Of a stretch of DNA of 64,000 nucleotides, positions 12,144-24,267 are shown piece by piece. Each line of letters begins with the position of its first letter. Within the stretch, counting starts at the first letter, position 1. The stretch comes from Poa pratensis (taxonomy: Eukaryota > Streptophyta > Magnoliopsida > Poales > Poaceae), in the NCBI GenBank assembly GCA_947311845.1, contig CAMZMU010000059.1, positions 57,026,617-57,090,616 of the forward strand, written 5' to 3'. The notes below the pieces were generated by a model. The model was given only the letters and a program-made list of their open reading frames with translations. It made no database searches and was not told the DNA's origin. Both the position numbers and the translations under genes were made by a program.

Positions 12144-13082
12144 TAATGTCTACACACGATTCTATTCTTGTAGACAGTGTTGGGCCTCCAAGAGCAGAGG
12201 TTTGTAGAACAGCAGCAAGTTTCCCTTAAGTGAATCACCCAAGGTTTATCGAACTCAGGGAGGTAGAGGTCAAAGATATTCCTCTTAGGCAACCCTGCAA
12301 TTAAGATACAAGAAGTCTCTTGTGTCCCCAACACACCCAATACAATTGTCAGATATATAGGTGCACTAGTTCGGCGAAGAGATAGTGAAATACAAGTAAT
12401 ATGGATGATTATAAGTGGTAATTGCAATCTGGAATAAAAATGGCAGCAAGCAAACATGTAGCAGAACTTGTTGTAAACGGTGTTTCAATGCTTAGAAACA
12501 AGGCCTAGGGATCATACTTTCACTAGTGGACACTCTCAACAATGATCTCATAACTGAATAAGTAAAAGCTACTCTTAAACACTCTCTTGTTGGATAACAA
12601 ACACCATTCATTGTGTAGGGCTACAAAAGCACACCTCAAGCCGGAGTAAACAAGCGCCACAACGTCATAAAGGAGTCACACACGATGCACACACTGTCAC
12701 CGTTACACCGTGGAGAGTACCGGAGTTCATATTAAAGTAACCTATAGAGTGCATAATAGATAAAGAGTAACATCTACATATTCAACTAGATTAGCACAAC
12801 TGAACACAAGTAAATACTGCTCGGGATCATTCTCCTTCTTGATGAAGCAAGAGTACTATGCGTAGGGCTGCAAGAGCACACCTCAAAGTCTGAGTAAACA
12901 AACACCGCAATTCCCAAGAATAAGCCATGATAAATGTCTAAATTATTCATAGAGTCACACAAGTACCCACACTGTCACCTTGATACCGTGTTGTCACAAT
13001 GACTCCAGAAACTAGACAAAATCACTTGAGTAGCATAAACATTATTAATGCATTCAGCGATACTTGCAATACACATGATCAC
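12144..13082 (-). repeat. N2 3' LTR, 3' part
   Basis: On the minus strand the LTR ends ...GTAGACATTA at 12144 (TA in place of the usual CA). The region matches 27860-28040 closely at its left. The final ATCAC (13078-13082) is the left target duplication of N3. Confidence 0.85.
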
Positions 13083-14586
13083 TGATACGTCCATTTTGCA
13101 TCACTATTTTATATCATAATTTACTGCTATTCATCGATATATTTCATATTTAGAAGTGTTACTTATGTTATTTTACCTATTTTGCATGTTTGATGAATAA
13201 TGGAGAATTGGACACCGGAGTCAGGATTCTGCTGGAAAAAGCACCGTCGAGATGCACTATTTCTGAAGATCAATAAATCGAAGGAGACATATGGAAGTTC
13301 CTATTTTACCAGAAGATGGAGGAGGCCAAAAGGGGGAGCTGAGATGGGCCATGGTGGGCCCTCCTCACCCCTTGGCGCGGTGGGCCCCCTGCCGCGCCGC
13401 AGGTGGTTTGGGGGCCCTGGCCCACCTCAGCCGTTCCCCCTTCGCGTACTTGACCCCCTCGAACCCTAACACACGGAGGACGGCCATCGAAATATTCCGC
13501 CGCCTCCACGAGGCGGAAAACACCAGAGAGCGAAAAGCTCCCCTGCAGGAAGAAATCTGCCGGGGGAAATTCCCTCCCGGAGGGGGAAATCGTCGCCATC
13601 ATCACCGTCATCGAGCTGGACTTCATCGGGATCATCATCATCATCTCCACCGCCAACACCATCATCACCGCCGCTGCACCCCGTCTCCGCTATAACATCT
13701 AGGGCTGAATCTTGTCTATTTCATAGGGGAAACTCTCCCGGTGTTGATTACTCTTGTTATTGATGCTATTGGGTGAAACCATTGGACTAAGGTTTATGTT
13801 CAGATTGTTATTCATCATCATATCACCTCTGATCATGTTCCGTATGATGTCTTGTGAGTAGTTCGTTTAGTTCTTGAGGACATGGGAGAAGTCTTGATGT
13901 TAGTAGTGAACTATGTTGAGTAATATTTAATGGTTTGATGCTTAAGTTGTGGTGTTATTCTTCTAGTGGTGTCATGTGAACGTCGACTACATGATACTTC
14001 ACCTTTATGGGCCTAGGGGAATGCATTGTGTATTCGTTTGCCAATTGTGGGGTTGCCGGAGTGACAGAAACCTGAACACCCGTTGGTATATCGATGCATG
14101 AGGGATAGCAGGATCTCAAAGTTTAAGGCTGTGGTTAGTTTATCTTAATTACTTTCTTGTATTTGCGGATGCTTGCAAGGGGTATAATCACAAGTATGTA
14201 TTAGTCCTAGGAAGGGCGGTGCATTAGCATAGGTTCACCCACACAACACTTATCAAAACAATGAAGATTAATCAACTATATGAAGCGAAAGCACTTGACA
14301 ATATTCCCGTGTGTCCTCAAGAACGTTTGGTCATTATAAGTACAACAACCGGCTTGTCCTTTGCTGTAGAAAGGATTGGGCCACTCGCTGCAACTATTAT
14401 TACTGCATTTTATTTACTTGTACTTTATTTATCTGTCATATCAAAAACTCCTAAAAACTTGTCTGAGAGCATTTACAGTGAATCCTTCATCAAAACCGCT
14501 TGTCAACACCTTCTGCTCCTCGTTGGGTTCGACACTCTTATTTATCGAAAGTACTACGATACACCCCCTATACTTGTGGGTTATCA
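13083..14586 (+). repeat. N3 5' LTR
   Basis: Starts TGATACGTCCATTTTG and ends ...GGGTTATCA. A GC-rich leader with a CAT/TCA trinucleotide-rich stretch lies at about 13590-13690. Several long frames in it (e.g. 13200-13695) recur in the 3' LTR with frame-breaking indels, so they are not genes. Promoter and polyadenylation signals are expected here; I could not pin them down. Confidence 0.93.
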
Positions 14587-14597
14587 AGACTATTTTC

Positions 14598-14615
14598 TGG
14601 CGCCGTTGCCGGGGA
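14598..14615 (+). other. N3 primer binding site (tRNA-Asp type)
   Basis: TGGCGCCGTTGCCGGGGA, eleven bases after the 5' LTR. Complementary to the expected 3' end of tRNA-Asp; minus-strand DNA synthesis would start here. Confidence 0.88.
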
Positions 14616-14701
14616 GTGTAGCGCTATTGGTAAGTGGAATTGGTAAGGGAAACATTTATTGTACGTGCTGTTTTTATTTTTGCCTGCTGCTATATCTCAT
14701 T

Positions 14702-17700
14702 ATGGAGGGGTCTTCTCTTGAATTCCTATTTGGGAAAACAACTACCACTGCTAAGGTAGTAGAGGAGGCGCCAGATGAGCAGGTAATACCGTTCAAAATT
14801 CCTATGAAAATTGTTGAACGTGTCACAAATAACCGCTATGCAGGAGATGGAACTGTCCATCCTGGAGATCATTTGTTATTTCTGCATGAATTGTGCGAGT
14901 TATTTAAGTGTGCAGGTATCTCGATGGGAGAAGTTAAGAAGAAATTATTCTCTCTATCACTGTCTGGTAAAGCTGCACATTGGTATAAACTGCTGAAGAA
15001 TGGGTATTCTCTTGGATGGGAGGAAATTGTACCTCTCTTTTACTCCAAATTCTATCCTCCAAGTGAGATTCATAAGGATCGGAACCTCATATATAACTTC
15101 TGGCCCTATGATGGAGAGAGTATCGCTCAAGCGTGGGGGAGATTGAAGGCATTAATGCTCAAATGTCCCATTCATGAGCTTCCTGGTAATATTGTTATTG
15201 ATAACTTTTATGCAAGACTCTCCTTTCAAGATAAAACTCTATTGGATACCACTTGTGCTGGATCGTTCACTCGTAATAAAGAAGAGTTTAAGTGGGACCT
15301 TCTTGATCGGATTCAGGAGAACACTGAAGGATGGGAGAATGACAAAGGTAGGGAGTCAGGTATAAACTATGACTTTGAGTGTGTTAAAAATTTTATGGAT
15401 ACTGATGATTATCGCAAAATTAGCACTACTTATGGTCTTGACTCTCAAATTGTTGCAAACTTTTATAAAGCCTTTGCTTCCTATTTCGGTTTGCCGAAGG
15501 AGGGTTTTAAAAATTATCATGAACCATATAAAGATGAATCTGTTTCTCATATATCTAAAGGTGTTGAGGTTAATGTTGCTGATCGCATTATTCCAGAACC
15601 TTATATTGAAAAAGTTCCTTTTCCTAATAAGATTAAGGAACATACTATCATAACTGGTGTTGTTAGTAAAAGTAATAAGAAAACTACCAAACCTGATGAG
15701 CAAATAACTGTTGAACCTGTTGTAGCATTGGTTAAAGATCTTGTCACTGAAAATTTAGAAGATAGACACATTATCTTTTGTGAGGATGCTTCTAATATTG
15801 TCTCACATCCTAAAAGTTCTAGGAAGTCTAGTGTTCCTGTGCTTTCTGTTGGGATAGGTGATCATTGCTATTATGGTTTATGTGATATTGGTGCAAGTTC
15901 TAGTGCTATTCCTTATGAGCTTTACAGGGAAATTATGCACGAAATTGCTCCTTGTAAACTTGAAGAGATTGATGTGGTTATTCAGCTTGCTAATAGGGAA
16001 ACTATCTCTCCAATTGGTATCATTAGAGATGTCGAAGTCCTTTGTGGTAAGACTAAATACCCTGCTGATTTTCTTGTACTTGGGTCGGCTGCCAATGATA
16101 GTTGTCCTATTATTTTTGGTAGACCTTTTCTGAATACTTGTGGTGCTGTTATAGATTGTAAGAAAGAGAAAATCTTTACTAAATTTGCTGGTGAATCTTA
16201 TGAATTCAATTTCTCTAAATTTGCTAAAGCACCTTATGAAACTGAATTGCCTAGTGAGGATTTTGAAATTGCTCAACTTGCATCTATTGTTCTTGCTCCT
16301 AACAATGCTTTGCAGCAACATATGGAGAATCATGAAAGTGAGAACTTCAGGGAAGAAAGGAATGAGCTTGATGAAGTATTCCTTCGTCAACCTATGCTCA
16401 AACACAATTTACCTGTGGAAGATTTGGGTACCACAATGCCACCCAAGGAGGATCCTGTTTTTGATTTGAAACCTCTGCCTGATAATCTTAAATATGCTTA
16501 TATTGATGATAAGAAAATATATCCTGTTATTATCAGCTCTAAACTTTCAGGTACAGAGGAGGAAAGGTTATTGGGAGTGTTGAGGAAACACCGCGGAGCT
16601 ATGGGATATACTCTTGATGACCTGAAGGGAATTTCTCCTACTATATGTCAGCACGCCATCAACATGGAACCTGATGCAAAGCCTGTTGTTGAGCATCAGC
16701 GTCGTTTAATACCCAAGATGAAAGAAGTGGTAAGAAATGAGGTATTAAAACTTCTTGAAGCTGGTATTATTTATCCTATTGCTGATAGTAGATGGGTAAG
16801 TCCTGTGCATTGTGTTCCTAAGAAAGGAGGAATTACCGTTGTTCCTAATGAAAATGATGAACTAATTCCTCAAAGAGTAGTAGTTGGTTATAGGATGTGC
16901 ATTGATTTTAGAAAGGTTAACAAAGTAACTAAGAAAGATCATTATCCTTTGCCTTTTATTGATCAAATGCTTGAGAGGTTGTCCAAGAAAACTCACTTTT
17001 GTTTCCTTGATGGGTATTCTGGGTTTTCTCAAATTGCTGTGAGAGCGCAAGATCAAGAGAAAACTACTTTTACTTGTCCTTATGGAACTTATGCTTATAG
17101 ACGTATGCCTTTTGGTTTATGTAATGCTCCTGCTACTTTTCAAAGATGCATGTCTGCTATTTTTCATGGCTTTTGTGAGGAAATTGTGGAAGTCTTCATG
17201 GACGATTTCTCCGTCTATGGAACTTCCTTTGATAATTGTTTGCACAACCTTGACAAAGTTTTGCAGAGATGTGAAGAAACTAGCCTTGTTCTTAATTGGG
17301 AGAAATGCCACTTTATGGTTAATGAAGGAATTGTTCTTGGACATAAAATTTCTGAAAGAGGTATTGAAGTTGATCGAGCTAAAGTGGAGGCAATTGAAAA
17401 GATGCCTTGTCCCAAAGATGTTAAAGGTATTCGTAGTATTCTTGGTCATGCTGGTTTTTATAGGAGGTTTATTAAAGATTTCTCTAAAATTTCCAAGCCT
17501 CTTACTAATCTTCTTCAAAAAGATGTACCCTTTGTTTTTGATGATGATTGTAAGGAAGCTTTTGAAACTTTGAAAAAGGCTTTAATCACCGCTCCTGTAG
17601 TTGAACCACCTGATTGGAATTTACCTTTTGAAATTATGTGTGATGCTAGTGATTATGCTGTAGGCGCTGTTCTTGGGCAGCGAGTAGATAAAAAGTTAAA

Positions 17701-19417
17701 TGTTATTCATTATGCTAGTAAAACTCTTGATTCTGCTCAAAAGAATTATGCCACTACTGAAAAAGAATTTCTAGCTGTAGTTTTTGCTTGTGACAAATTT
17801 CGACCCTACATAGTTGATTCGAAAGTCACTATTCATACTGATCATGCTGCAATTAGATACCTTATGGAAAAGAAAGATGCTAAGCCAAGGCTTATTAGAT
17901 GGGTACTTCTTTTGCAAGAATTTGATTTGCATATCATAGATAGAAAAGGTGCTGAAAATCCTGTTGCTGATAATTTGTCTAGATTGGAAAGCATTCCTTA
18001 TGATCCTATTCCTGTTAATGATAGCTTTCCAAATGAACAATTGGCTGCAATAAGTGTAAGTTCGCGAGATAGTCCTTGGTATGCTGATTATGCTAACTTT
18101 ATTGTTTCCAAGTACTTGCCTCCAACCTTTTCAGCTCAGCAAAGAAGGAAATTCTTTTATGACTTGCGGCATTACTTTTGGGATGACCCACACTTATATA
18201 AAGAAGGAGTCGATGGTATTATGCGAAGATGTGTTCCTGAATATGAACAACAGGAAATACTGAGGAAATGCCATGGAAGTGCTTATGGAGGGCATCACGC
18301 TGGAGATAGAACTGCGCAGAAAGTTCTACAATCAGGTTTTTATTGGCCTACCCTCTTTAAGGATGCAAGAAAGTTTATTTTATCTTGTGATGAATGTCAA
18401 AGGGTTGGTAATATCTCTAGACGCAATGAAATGCCTATGAGTTATTCTCTTGTTATTGAACCATTTGATTGTTGGGGATTCGACTTCATGGGTCCTTTTC
18501 CTTCTTCACAAGGTAATACTCATATACTTGTTGCTGTTGATTATGTCACTAAATGGGTAGAAGCTATACCTACTAAAAGTGCTGATGGTGAGACCTCTTT
18601 AAAAATGCTTCAAGATGTCATTTTTCCTAGGTTTGGTGTACCTAGATATCTTATGACTGATGGAGGTTCTCATTTTATCCATGGTGGTTTTAGAAAGACT
18701 CTTGCTAAATATGGTGTTAATCATAGAATTGCTTCAGCCTATCATCCTCAAACTAGTGGACAAGTAGAATTGTCAAATAGGGAGATTAAATCTATCTTGC
18801 AAAAGACTGTTAATAAATCTAGAAAAAATTGGGCTAGTAAGTTAAATGATGCTTTATGGGCTTATAGAACTGCTTATAAGAACCCCATGGGCATGTCTCC
18901 TTATAAAATGGTTTATGGTAAAGCTTGTCACTTGCCTTTAGAATTAGAACACAAAGCTTATTGGGCAGTGAGAGAACTTAATAGAGATTTTAAACTTGCC
19001 GGTGAGAAAAGGTTGTTGCATTTAAGTTCTTTAGATGAATGGAGAAGTGAGGCTTATGAAAATGCTAGACTCTTTAAAGAAAAAGTTAAGAGATGGCATG
19101 ATAGGAGAATTCTTAAAAGAGAATTTAATGTTGGTGAGAAAGTTCTATTGTATAGGTCTCGTCTCAGATTTTTTGCAGGAAAGTTACTCTCAAAATGGGA
19201 AGGACCATTTGTTATTGTGGAGGTGTATCGTTCAGGTGCAATAAAAATTGCTTCATTGAAAGATAACTCTACACAAGTGGTAAATGGTCAAAGACTCAAG
19301 CATTATATTTCTGGAGATTCTATTAATGAAGAGGTTGATACAATTAAAGTGGTGACTCCGGAAACTTTCATTGAAGAACATTTTTCTGGGACTGCAGAAT
19401 TCGATTCGAATAGGTAA
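14702..19417 (+). CDS. gag-pol: N3 gag-pol polyprotein
   Basis: 1571 aa in one frame with no stop. The frame is open upstream to 14261, but that lies inside the LTR; ATG 14702 is the first after the primer site and matches where gag starts in N1. Order: gag core (residues about 60-220, [24 protein letters not shown]), aspartic protease (DIGASSS from residue 395), reverse transcriptase (FMDD at 832-835, preceded by [17 protein letters not shown]), RNase H (CDASDYAVG from about 980, [19 protein letters not shown]), and integrase. The integrase has an HHCC zinc finger then D1261, D1320 and E1356, an exact D,D35E spacing, and a C-terminal GPF-type module ([10 protein letters not shown]). All catalytic residues I can check are present. 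It makes capsid and the replication and integration enzymes, and could also serve N2-type elements. Confidence 0.95.
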   Translation: MEGSSLEFLFGKTTTTAKVVEEAPDEQVIPFKIPMKIVERVTNNRYAGDGTVHPGDHLLFLHELCELFKCAGISMGEVKKKLFSLSLSGKAAHWYKLLKNGYSLGWEEIVPLFYSKFYPPSEIHKDRNLIYNFWPYDGESIAQAWGRLKALMLKCPIHELPGNIVIDNFYARLSFQDKTLLDTTCAGSFTRNKEEFKWDLLDRIQENTEGWENDKGRESGINYDFECVKNFMDTDDYRKISTTYGLDSQIVANFYKAFASYFGLPKEGFKNYHEPYKDESVSHISKGVEVNVADRIIPEPYIEKVPFPNKIKEHTIITGVVSKSNKKTTKPDEQITVEPVVALVKDLVTENLEDRHIIFCEDASNIVSHPKSSRKSSVPVLSVGIGDHCYYGLCDIGASSSAIPYELYREIMHEIAPCKLEEIDVVIQLANRETISPIGIIRDVEVLCGKTKYPADFLVLGSAANDSCPIIFGRPFLNTCGAVIDCKKEKIFTKFAGESYEFNFSKFAKAPYETELPSEDFEIAQLASIVLAPNNALQQHMENHESENFREERNELDEVFLRQPMLKHNLPVEDLGTTMPPKEDPVFDLKPLPDNLKYAYIDDKKIYPVIISSKLSGTEEERLLGVLRKHRGAMGYTLDDLKGISPTICQHAINMEPDAKPVVEHQRRLIPKMKEVVRNEVLKLLEAGIIYPIADSRWVSPVHCVPKKGGITVVPNENDELIPQRVVVGYRMCIDFRKVNKVTKKDHYPLPFIDQMLERLSKKTHFCFLDGYSGFSQIAVRAQDQEKTTFTCPYGTYAYRRMPFGLCNAPATFQRCMSAIFHGFCEEIVEVFMDDFSVYGTSFDNCLHNLDKVLQRCEETSLVLNWEKCHFMVNEGIVLGHKISERGIEVDRAKVEAIEKMPCPKDVKGIRSILGHAGFYRRFIKDFSKISKPLTNLLQKDVPFVFDDDCKEAFETLKKALITAPVVEPPDWNLPFEIMCDASDYAVGAVLGQRVDKKLNVIHYASKTLDSAQKNYATTEKEFLAVVFACDKFRPYIVDSKVTIHTDHAAIRYLMEKKDAKPRLIRWVLLLQEFDLHIIDRKGAENPVADNLSRLESIPYDPIPVNDSFPNEQLAAISVSSRDSPWYADYANFIVSKYLPPTFSAQQRRKFFYDLRHYFWDDPHLYKEGVDGIMRRCVPEYEQQEILRKCHGSAYGGHHAGDRTAQKVLQSGFYWPTLFKDARKFILSCDECQRVGNISRRNEMPMSYSLVIEPFDCWGFDFMGPFPSSQGNTHILVAVDYVTKWVEAIPTKSADGETSLKMLQDVIFPRFGVPRYLMTDGGSHFIHGGFRKTLAKYGVNHRIASAYHPQTSGQVELSNREIKSILQKTVNKSRKNWASKLNDALWAYRTAYKNPMGMSPYKMVYGKACHLPLELEHKAYWAVRELNRDFKLAGEKRLLHLSSLDEWRSEAYENARLFKEKVKRWHDRRILKREFNVGEKVLLYRSRLRFFAGKLLSKWEGPFVIVEVYRSGAIKIASLKDNSTQVVNGQRLKHYISGDSINEEVDTIKVVTPETFIEEHFSGTAEFDSNR

Positions 19418-19751
19418 CAGTTTCGGTAAGAAAAGTTTCGCGAATAACTTTCTAGAAGATATTTTCGTCGTTTTTATTAAATATGGAAAAATAAGAGACC
19501 GAACCGGATGGGAGACGGCACCCGTGGTGCCCAAACCATAGGTCGGCGCGGTGGGCCCCCAGCCGCGCCGCCTGGTGGTTTGAGCACCCCGGAGCTCGTC
19601 TCCGATCAGGTTTCCTCCTGTACCTTCCTTATGTTGTAAAACTTTTTGCTATATAACTCACCCGAACCCCCGAGGTTCGTATCTCGCCTTTTCATCGTGT
19701 TTCGTTTCGAGCTGTTTCTGTCCAGATATTGTTTTCAGATTTAGAAGCGCC
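19418..19751 (+). other. N3 spacer after pol
   Basis: Non-coding stretch with a 'ggcgcggtgggcccc...ccgcgccgc' segment at 19535-19580 that resembles part of its own LTR leader (13374-13402), probably copied LTR sequence. No gene is supported. Confidence 0.5.
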
Positions 19752-20298
19752 ATGGTCTCCAACAACAACAACAAGGGCAAGGAGCCTTTGGAAGACGAGA
19801 CTCAAGACCCCAAGCTGAAGGAGGAAGTCAAGAGCGAAGATGAAGGAGAAGTGGAGGAAGACCCGCGCGAATACCCGCGCGCTACCGTTGCAAGCATCGG
19901 AGTGGTGGCAAATCCATTCAAGCCCAGGCAAGGGCGCGGATGAGCACCGGAGGGAAGGTTCCACGACACTTCTTGGCTCCCAGGACATCTTCCCCAGGCA
20001 TAAATAACCCCTTCCATACTCTTATCCATAAGCATCAAATTGAGAGGATCCCGGAGGCTGATTGCCTAGTGGTTGGAATATAGATCGTTCTAACAATACA
20101 GGAAAGAGGGATTCTGCTGCTGAGGAGTGGGGAAACAACTCCAAGAGTTGGGACTCGCAGTCTGACAAGTTTATGAATCGCATCGAACACAACTCTGAGC
20201 TGATTCGCGCCCTCACCTACAAGATTGATGAACTGAAGGAGCTGGTTGATAAGCTTATCAACAATCACCACCACCACCGAAGGAGTAATTCATCATAA
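19752..20298 (+). pseudogene. N3 post-pol ORF relic
   Basis: Three consecutive small frames, each overlapping the next or nearly so: 19752-19943 (63 aa, highly charged, Glu/Lys-rich), 19940-20083 (47 aa, start overlapping the previous stop as ATGA), and about 20062-20298. The last contains a short amphipathic, coiled-coil-like stretch (IRALTYKIDELKELVDKL) and a His run. They look like one former ORF of about 170-180 aa broken by frameshifts, or spliced exons. No domain is recognised. It lies where Athila-type elements may carry a third gene. It is odd that it decayed while gag-pol stayed open. Confidence 0.45.
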
Positions 20299-22036
20299 GT
20301 ATTGGCATCCCCTTGGTTTGTTCCAAGCTTGGGGGAGTGCCGCGGTATCACATCATTATCTTTACCTTTTACTTTTCCATAAAGTCATATCGTGAGTAGG
20401 GAAGTTATCTTATATGATGGTTTGCAATGTGGAAGTATCTCTCTTTTAGTTGGTTATCTATGTATCCCTTGGTGTGAGTTGCCGTTATGAAATATTAATG
20501 AGAAGTTTTATCATTTACTTTCTGCATACTTTATTTTAGCTTGCAATTCTCTTTCATATTGATAACCTTGTTGTTAGTATAGGGATCACTTTTTAGAGCA
20601 CCAAGTTAATCTTTTTGGTTTTGGCAAACTTAGCATTGGTCAGTAGTAGACAATACTTTGAGACTTAAGTAGAGAGAGGGAGTGCATGCAAATATATTAT
20701 TCCATGATCTTTCTTTCTTTGTAGCTCATAAGCTTAGTATTCTTAAGTTAAACTATTTGTGCTTCTAAGGAAGATTGCATGATTATTCTTATCACTTGTA
20801 TAATTGTTTGTATCCCTCAACTCTTATGCTTGCTACATAACCTTGCTAGCCAAAGACCTGTATCGAGAGGGAATGCTTCTCATACATCCAAACCTTGAGC
20901 CAAACCATTGCCATTCGAGTCCACCATAACTTCCTACTATATGGTATTTTGCGCCATTCCAAGTAAATACTTCATGTGCTACCTTTAAATTATTCAAAAC
21001 TTATTACTCCTAGTTTTGTGTCACTGTTTATTAGCTCATGAGGGTTCTGTAGAGTTTCTCTAGCACTTTTGTCAAACAGACTTTCACCAATGGACTAGTG
21101 GCATATACACCGCTTATCCAACAATTTGCAAAAAGAGCTGGCAAATGGGGTGCCCAGTCCCAATTAACTACAACTTTCATTAATAATTCTCTTCACATGT
21201 TTTGCCCTGATTTATCAGTAAGCAACTTAATTTGCAAATAGACACTCCTCCATGGTATGTGAATGTTGGAAGGCACCCGAGGATTCGGTTAGCCATGGCT
21301 TGTGTAAGCAAAAGGTTGGGAGGAGTGTCAACTATAAAGAAACTAAAATACATGTGTAAACAAAAGAGAAGAGGGATGATCTACCTTGCTGGTAGAGATA
21401 ACGTCCTTCATGGGAGCCGCTCTTGAAAGTCTGGTTGACAAGGGGTTAGTGTTCACTTTACTACGATTCGTTGACAACGACATACATAGCTCAAACAACT
21501 AAAACTTCTAGCACATGATTTAATCCCTGCTTCCCTCTGCGAAGGGCCTATCTTTTACATTATTGTTGAGTCAGTAAACCCATTCCTCTCTATCTCAAGC
21601 AAGCATTTGAGTTGTTGAGATCCAATTAGTTATATGTGTTGATACTTCTAATCATATCTCTCATTTCCTTGTTTCGCACAATAGCTTTTATCCGAATGAA
21701 TATAACTTTGAAAGTTATCAATGACTGTAAGGAGACTGTTATGATTAAGGCATGTAAGTTCTGCTATATAAGCTCTGATATAAAGACTCTTCTCGAAAGA
21801 TAAGTATGATCTGTTAATTGTTCTCTGACCAAGAGTTTAAGTTTGCCTTCACCAATCATGGTTCTCTTTATGCACTTCATCGTGGTTCCCTTTACTTATT
21901 TCAAGTTAGATTATATGAAGGGAAGTTGCTGTCTAGAATGACTTGTGTATCAATGAATGTGATGCTTCTTGTCCGTATTTTATTTATCGACACTTTGCTC
22001 CATAAACTTGTGGTCATGTTTACTGAGCTCAGTTTT
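20299..22036 (+). other. N3 3' non-coding region
   Basis: About 1.7 kb, AT-rich, no supported gene. Short blocks such as 'gaggattcggttagccatgg' (near 21279) also occur in P1 (near 3700), showing that the 3' regions of these families share ancestry. Confidence 0.6.
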
Positions 22037-22072
22037 CGCTTGGGGACAAGCGAGGTCTAAGCTTGGGGGGGT
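22037..22072 (+). other. N3 hairpin and polypurine tract
   Basis: A perfect 6-bp stem CGCTTG-GGGA-CAAGCG (22037-22052), then AAGCTTGGGGGGG and the 3' LTR at 22073. The spacing of 20 nt to the LTR equals that in the other families although the stem sequence differs. Confidence 0.8.
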
Positions 22073-23573
22073 TGATACGTCCATTTTGCATCACTATTTT
22101 ATATCATAATTTACTGCTATTCATCGATATATTTCATATTTAGAAGTGTTACTTATGTTATTTTACCTATTTTGCATGTTTGATGAATAATGGAGAATTG
22201 GACACCGGAGTCAGGATTCTGCTGGAAAAAGCACCGTCGAGATGCACTATTTCTGAAGATCAATAAATCGAAGGAGACATATGGAAGTTCCTATTTTACC
22301 AGATGAGAGGAGGCCAAAAGGGGAGCTGAGATGGGCCAAGGTGGGCCCTCCTCACCCTTGGCGCGGTGGGCCCCCTGCCGCGCCGCAGGTGGTTTGGGGG
22401 CCCTGGCCCACCTCAGCCGTTCCCCCTTCGCGTACTTGACCCCCTCGGAACCCTAACACACGGAGGACGGCCATCGAAATATTCCGCCGCCTCCACGAGG
22501 CGGAAAACACCAGAGAGCGAAAAGCTCCCCTGCAGGAAGAAATCTGCCGGGGGAAATTCCCTCCCGGAGGGGGAAATCGTCGCCATCATCACCGTCATCG
22601 AGCTGGACTTCATCGGGATCATCATCATCATCATCTCCACCAACACCATCATCACCGCCGCTGCACCCCGTCTCCGCTATAACATCTAGGGCTGAATCTT
22701 GTCTATTTCATAGGGGAAACTCTCCCGGTGTTGATTACTCTTGTTATTGATGCTATTGGGTGAAACCATTGGACTAAGGTTTATGTTCAGATTGTTATTC
22801 ATCATCATATCACCTCTGATCATGTTCCGTATGATGTCTTGTGAGTAGTTCGTTTAGTTCTTGAGGACATGGGAGAAGTCTTGATGTTAGTAGTGAACTA
22901 TGTTGAGTAATATTTAATGGTTTGATGCTTAAGTTGTGGTGTTATTCTTCTAGTGGTGTCATGTGAACGTCGACTACATGATACTTCACCTTTATGGGCC
23001 TAGGGGAATGCATTGTGTATTCGTTTGCCAATTGTGGGGTTGCCGGAGTGACAGAAACCTGAACACCCGTTGGTATATCGATGCATGAGGGATAGCAGGA
23101 TCTCAAAGTTTAAGGCTGTGGTTAGTTTATCTTAATTACTTTCTTGTATTTGCGGATGCTTGCAAGGGGTATAATCACAAGTATGTATTAGTCCTAGGAA
23201 GGGCGGTGCATTAGCATAGGTTCACCCACACAACACTTATCAAAACAATGAAGATTAATCAACTATATGAAGCGAAAGCACTTGACAATATTCCCGTGTG
23301 TCCTCAAGAACGTTTGGTCATTATAAGTACAACAACCGGCTTGTCCTTTGCTGTAGAAAGGATTGGGCCACTCGCTGCAACTATTATTACTGCATTTTAT
23401 TTACTTGTACTTTATTTATCTGTCATATCAAAAACTCCTAAAAACTTGTCTGAGAGCATTTACAGTGAATCCTTCATCAAAACCGCTTGTCAACACCTTC
23501 TGCTCCTCGTTGGGTTCGACACTCTTATTTATCGAAAGTACTACGATACACCCCCTATACCTGTGGGTTATCA
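22073..23573 (+). repeat. N3 3' LTR
   Basis: 1501 bp, nearly identical to the 5' LTR. Differences by eye include the region around 22303-22356, one extra G at about 22448, a shifted 3-nt unit near 22620-22645, and T-to-C near the end. Ends ...GGGTTATCA followed by ATCAC. Confidence 0.93.
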
Positions 23574-24230
23574 ATCACATAAAGATCACACCATGGGAGA
23601 GAGAGATGAACCACATAGCTACCGGTAGAGCCCTCAGCCTCGGGGGAGAACTACTCCCTCCTCATCATGGGAGTCAGCAGCGGCGATGAAGATGGCGGTG
23701 GAGTCGATGGAGATGACTCCGGGGGCAATTCCCCGTCCCGGTGGCGTGCCGGAATAGAGATTCTGTCCCCCGAAACTTGTCGTCGATGGCGGCGGCGCTG
23801 CGGAACTCTTCGTGGAAATTGGCTTCGTATTTTAGGGTTTTCGCGTCTGAGGCAATATATAGGCGAAGGGGCGATGTCGGCGGAGGTCCTGGGCTCCCTC
23901 CTCACCTCCCGGCGCGCCTGTGGGCCCAGCCGCGCGAGCATGTGGTTTGGAGGCCGTGGGCCTCCCCCTGGCTTGCCCTTCTGGCTCCGTGTGTCCCTCG
24001 GAAAAATAGGAGGTTTGGCTTTTGTTTCGATGAATTCCGAGAATATTGCCCGAATAGCTTTTCTGGAACCAAAAACAGCAGAAAACAGGAACTGGCACTG
24101 TGGCATCTTGTTAATAGGTTAGTCCCAGAAAATGTATAATAATGATATATAATGCATATAAAACATGTGACAATGATACATAAAACAAGCATGAAACATC
24201 AGAAATTATAGATACGTTGGAGACGTATCA
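23574..24230 (-). repeat. N2 3' LTR, 5' part
   Basis: The first five bases, ATCAC (23574-23578), are the right copy of the N3 target duplication; the LTR proper resumes at 23579. On the minus strand it starts TGATACGTCTCCAACGTATC at 24230. Bases 23933-24230 are almost identical to 28041-28347 of the 5' LTR, showing a recent insertion. The long frames here (for example 23651-24122) sit in the GC-rich LTR leader and are not genes. Confidence 0.85.
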
Positions 24231-24267
24231 AGCATCCCCAAGCTTAGTTCTACTCGTCCTCGAGTAG
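24231..24267 (-). other. N2 polypurine tract and hairpin
   Basis: Minus strand: a perfect 7-bp stem CTACTCG-AGGA-CGAGTAG (24267-24250), then AAGCTTGGGGATGCT up to the LTR. The hairpin ends 19 nt before the LTR. Confidence 0.8.

Larger units (their letters stand above)
13083..23573 (+). mobile_element. N3: complete young Athila-type Ty3-gypsy retrotransposon
   Basis: 10,491 bp flanked by perfect ATCAC duplications (13078-13082, 23574-23578). LTRs are 1504 and 1501 bp and differ by only about eight small changes by eye, mostly indels. The primer site, an uninterrupted gag-pol frame, a polypurine tract and intact TG...CA ends are all present, so it may be recently, or still, able to transpose. 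It sits inside N2's 3' LTR in the opposite orientation. The Athila/Tat placement rests on tRNA-Asp primer, long LTRs, a fused gag-pol and about 2.65 kb of sequence after pol. Confidence 0.93.

Noticed and set aside
13200..13695. Frames of 89-134 aa in the N3 LTR
   Set aside because: The second LTR copy (22290-22689) carries indels that break the same frames; these are leader sequences.
14261..14701. Upstream extension of the gag-pol frame into the LTR
   Set aside because: It starts inside the 5' LTR and crosses the primer site. The first ATG after the primer site (14702) is the credible start.
14702..19417. Integrated pararetrovirus
   Set aside because: Flanking LTRs, target duplication, tRNA-Asp primer site and an integrase with D,D35E identify an LTR retrotransposon, not a virus copy.
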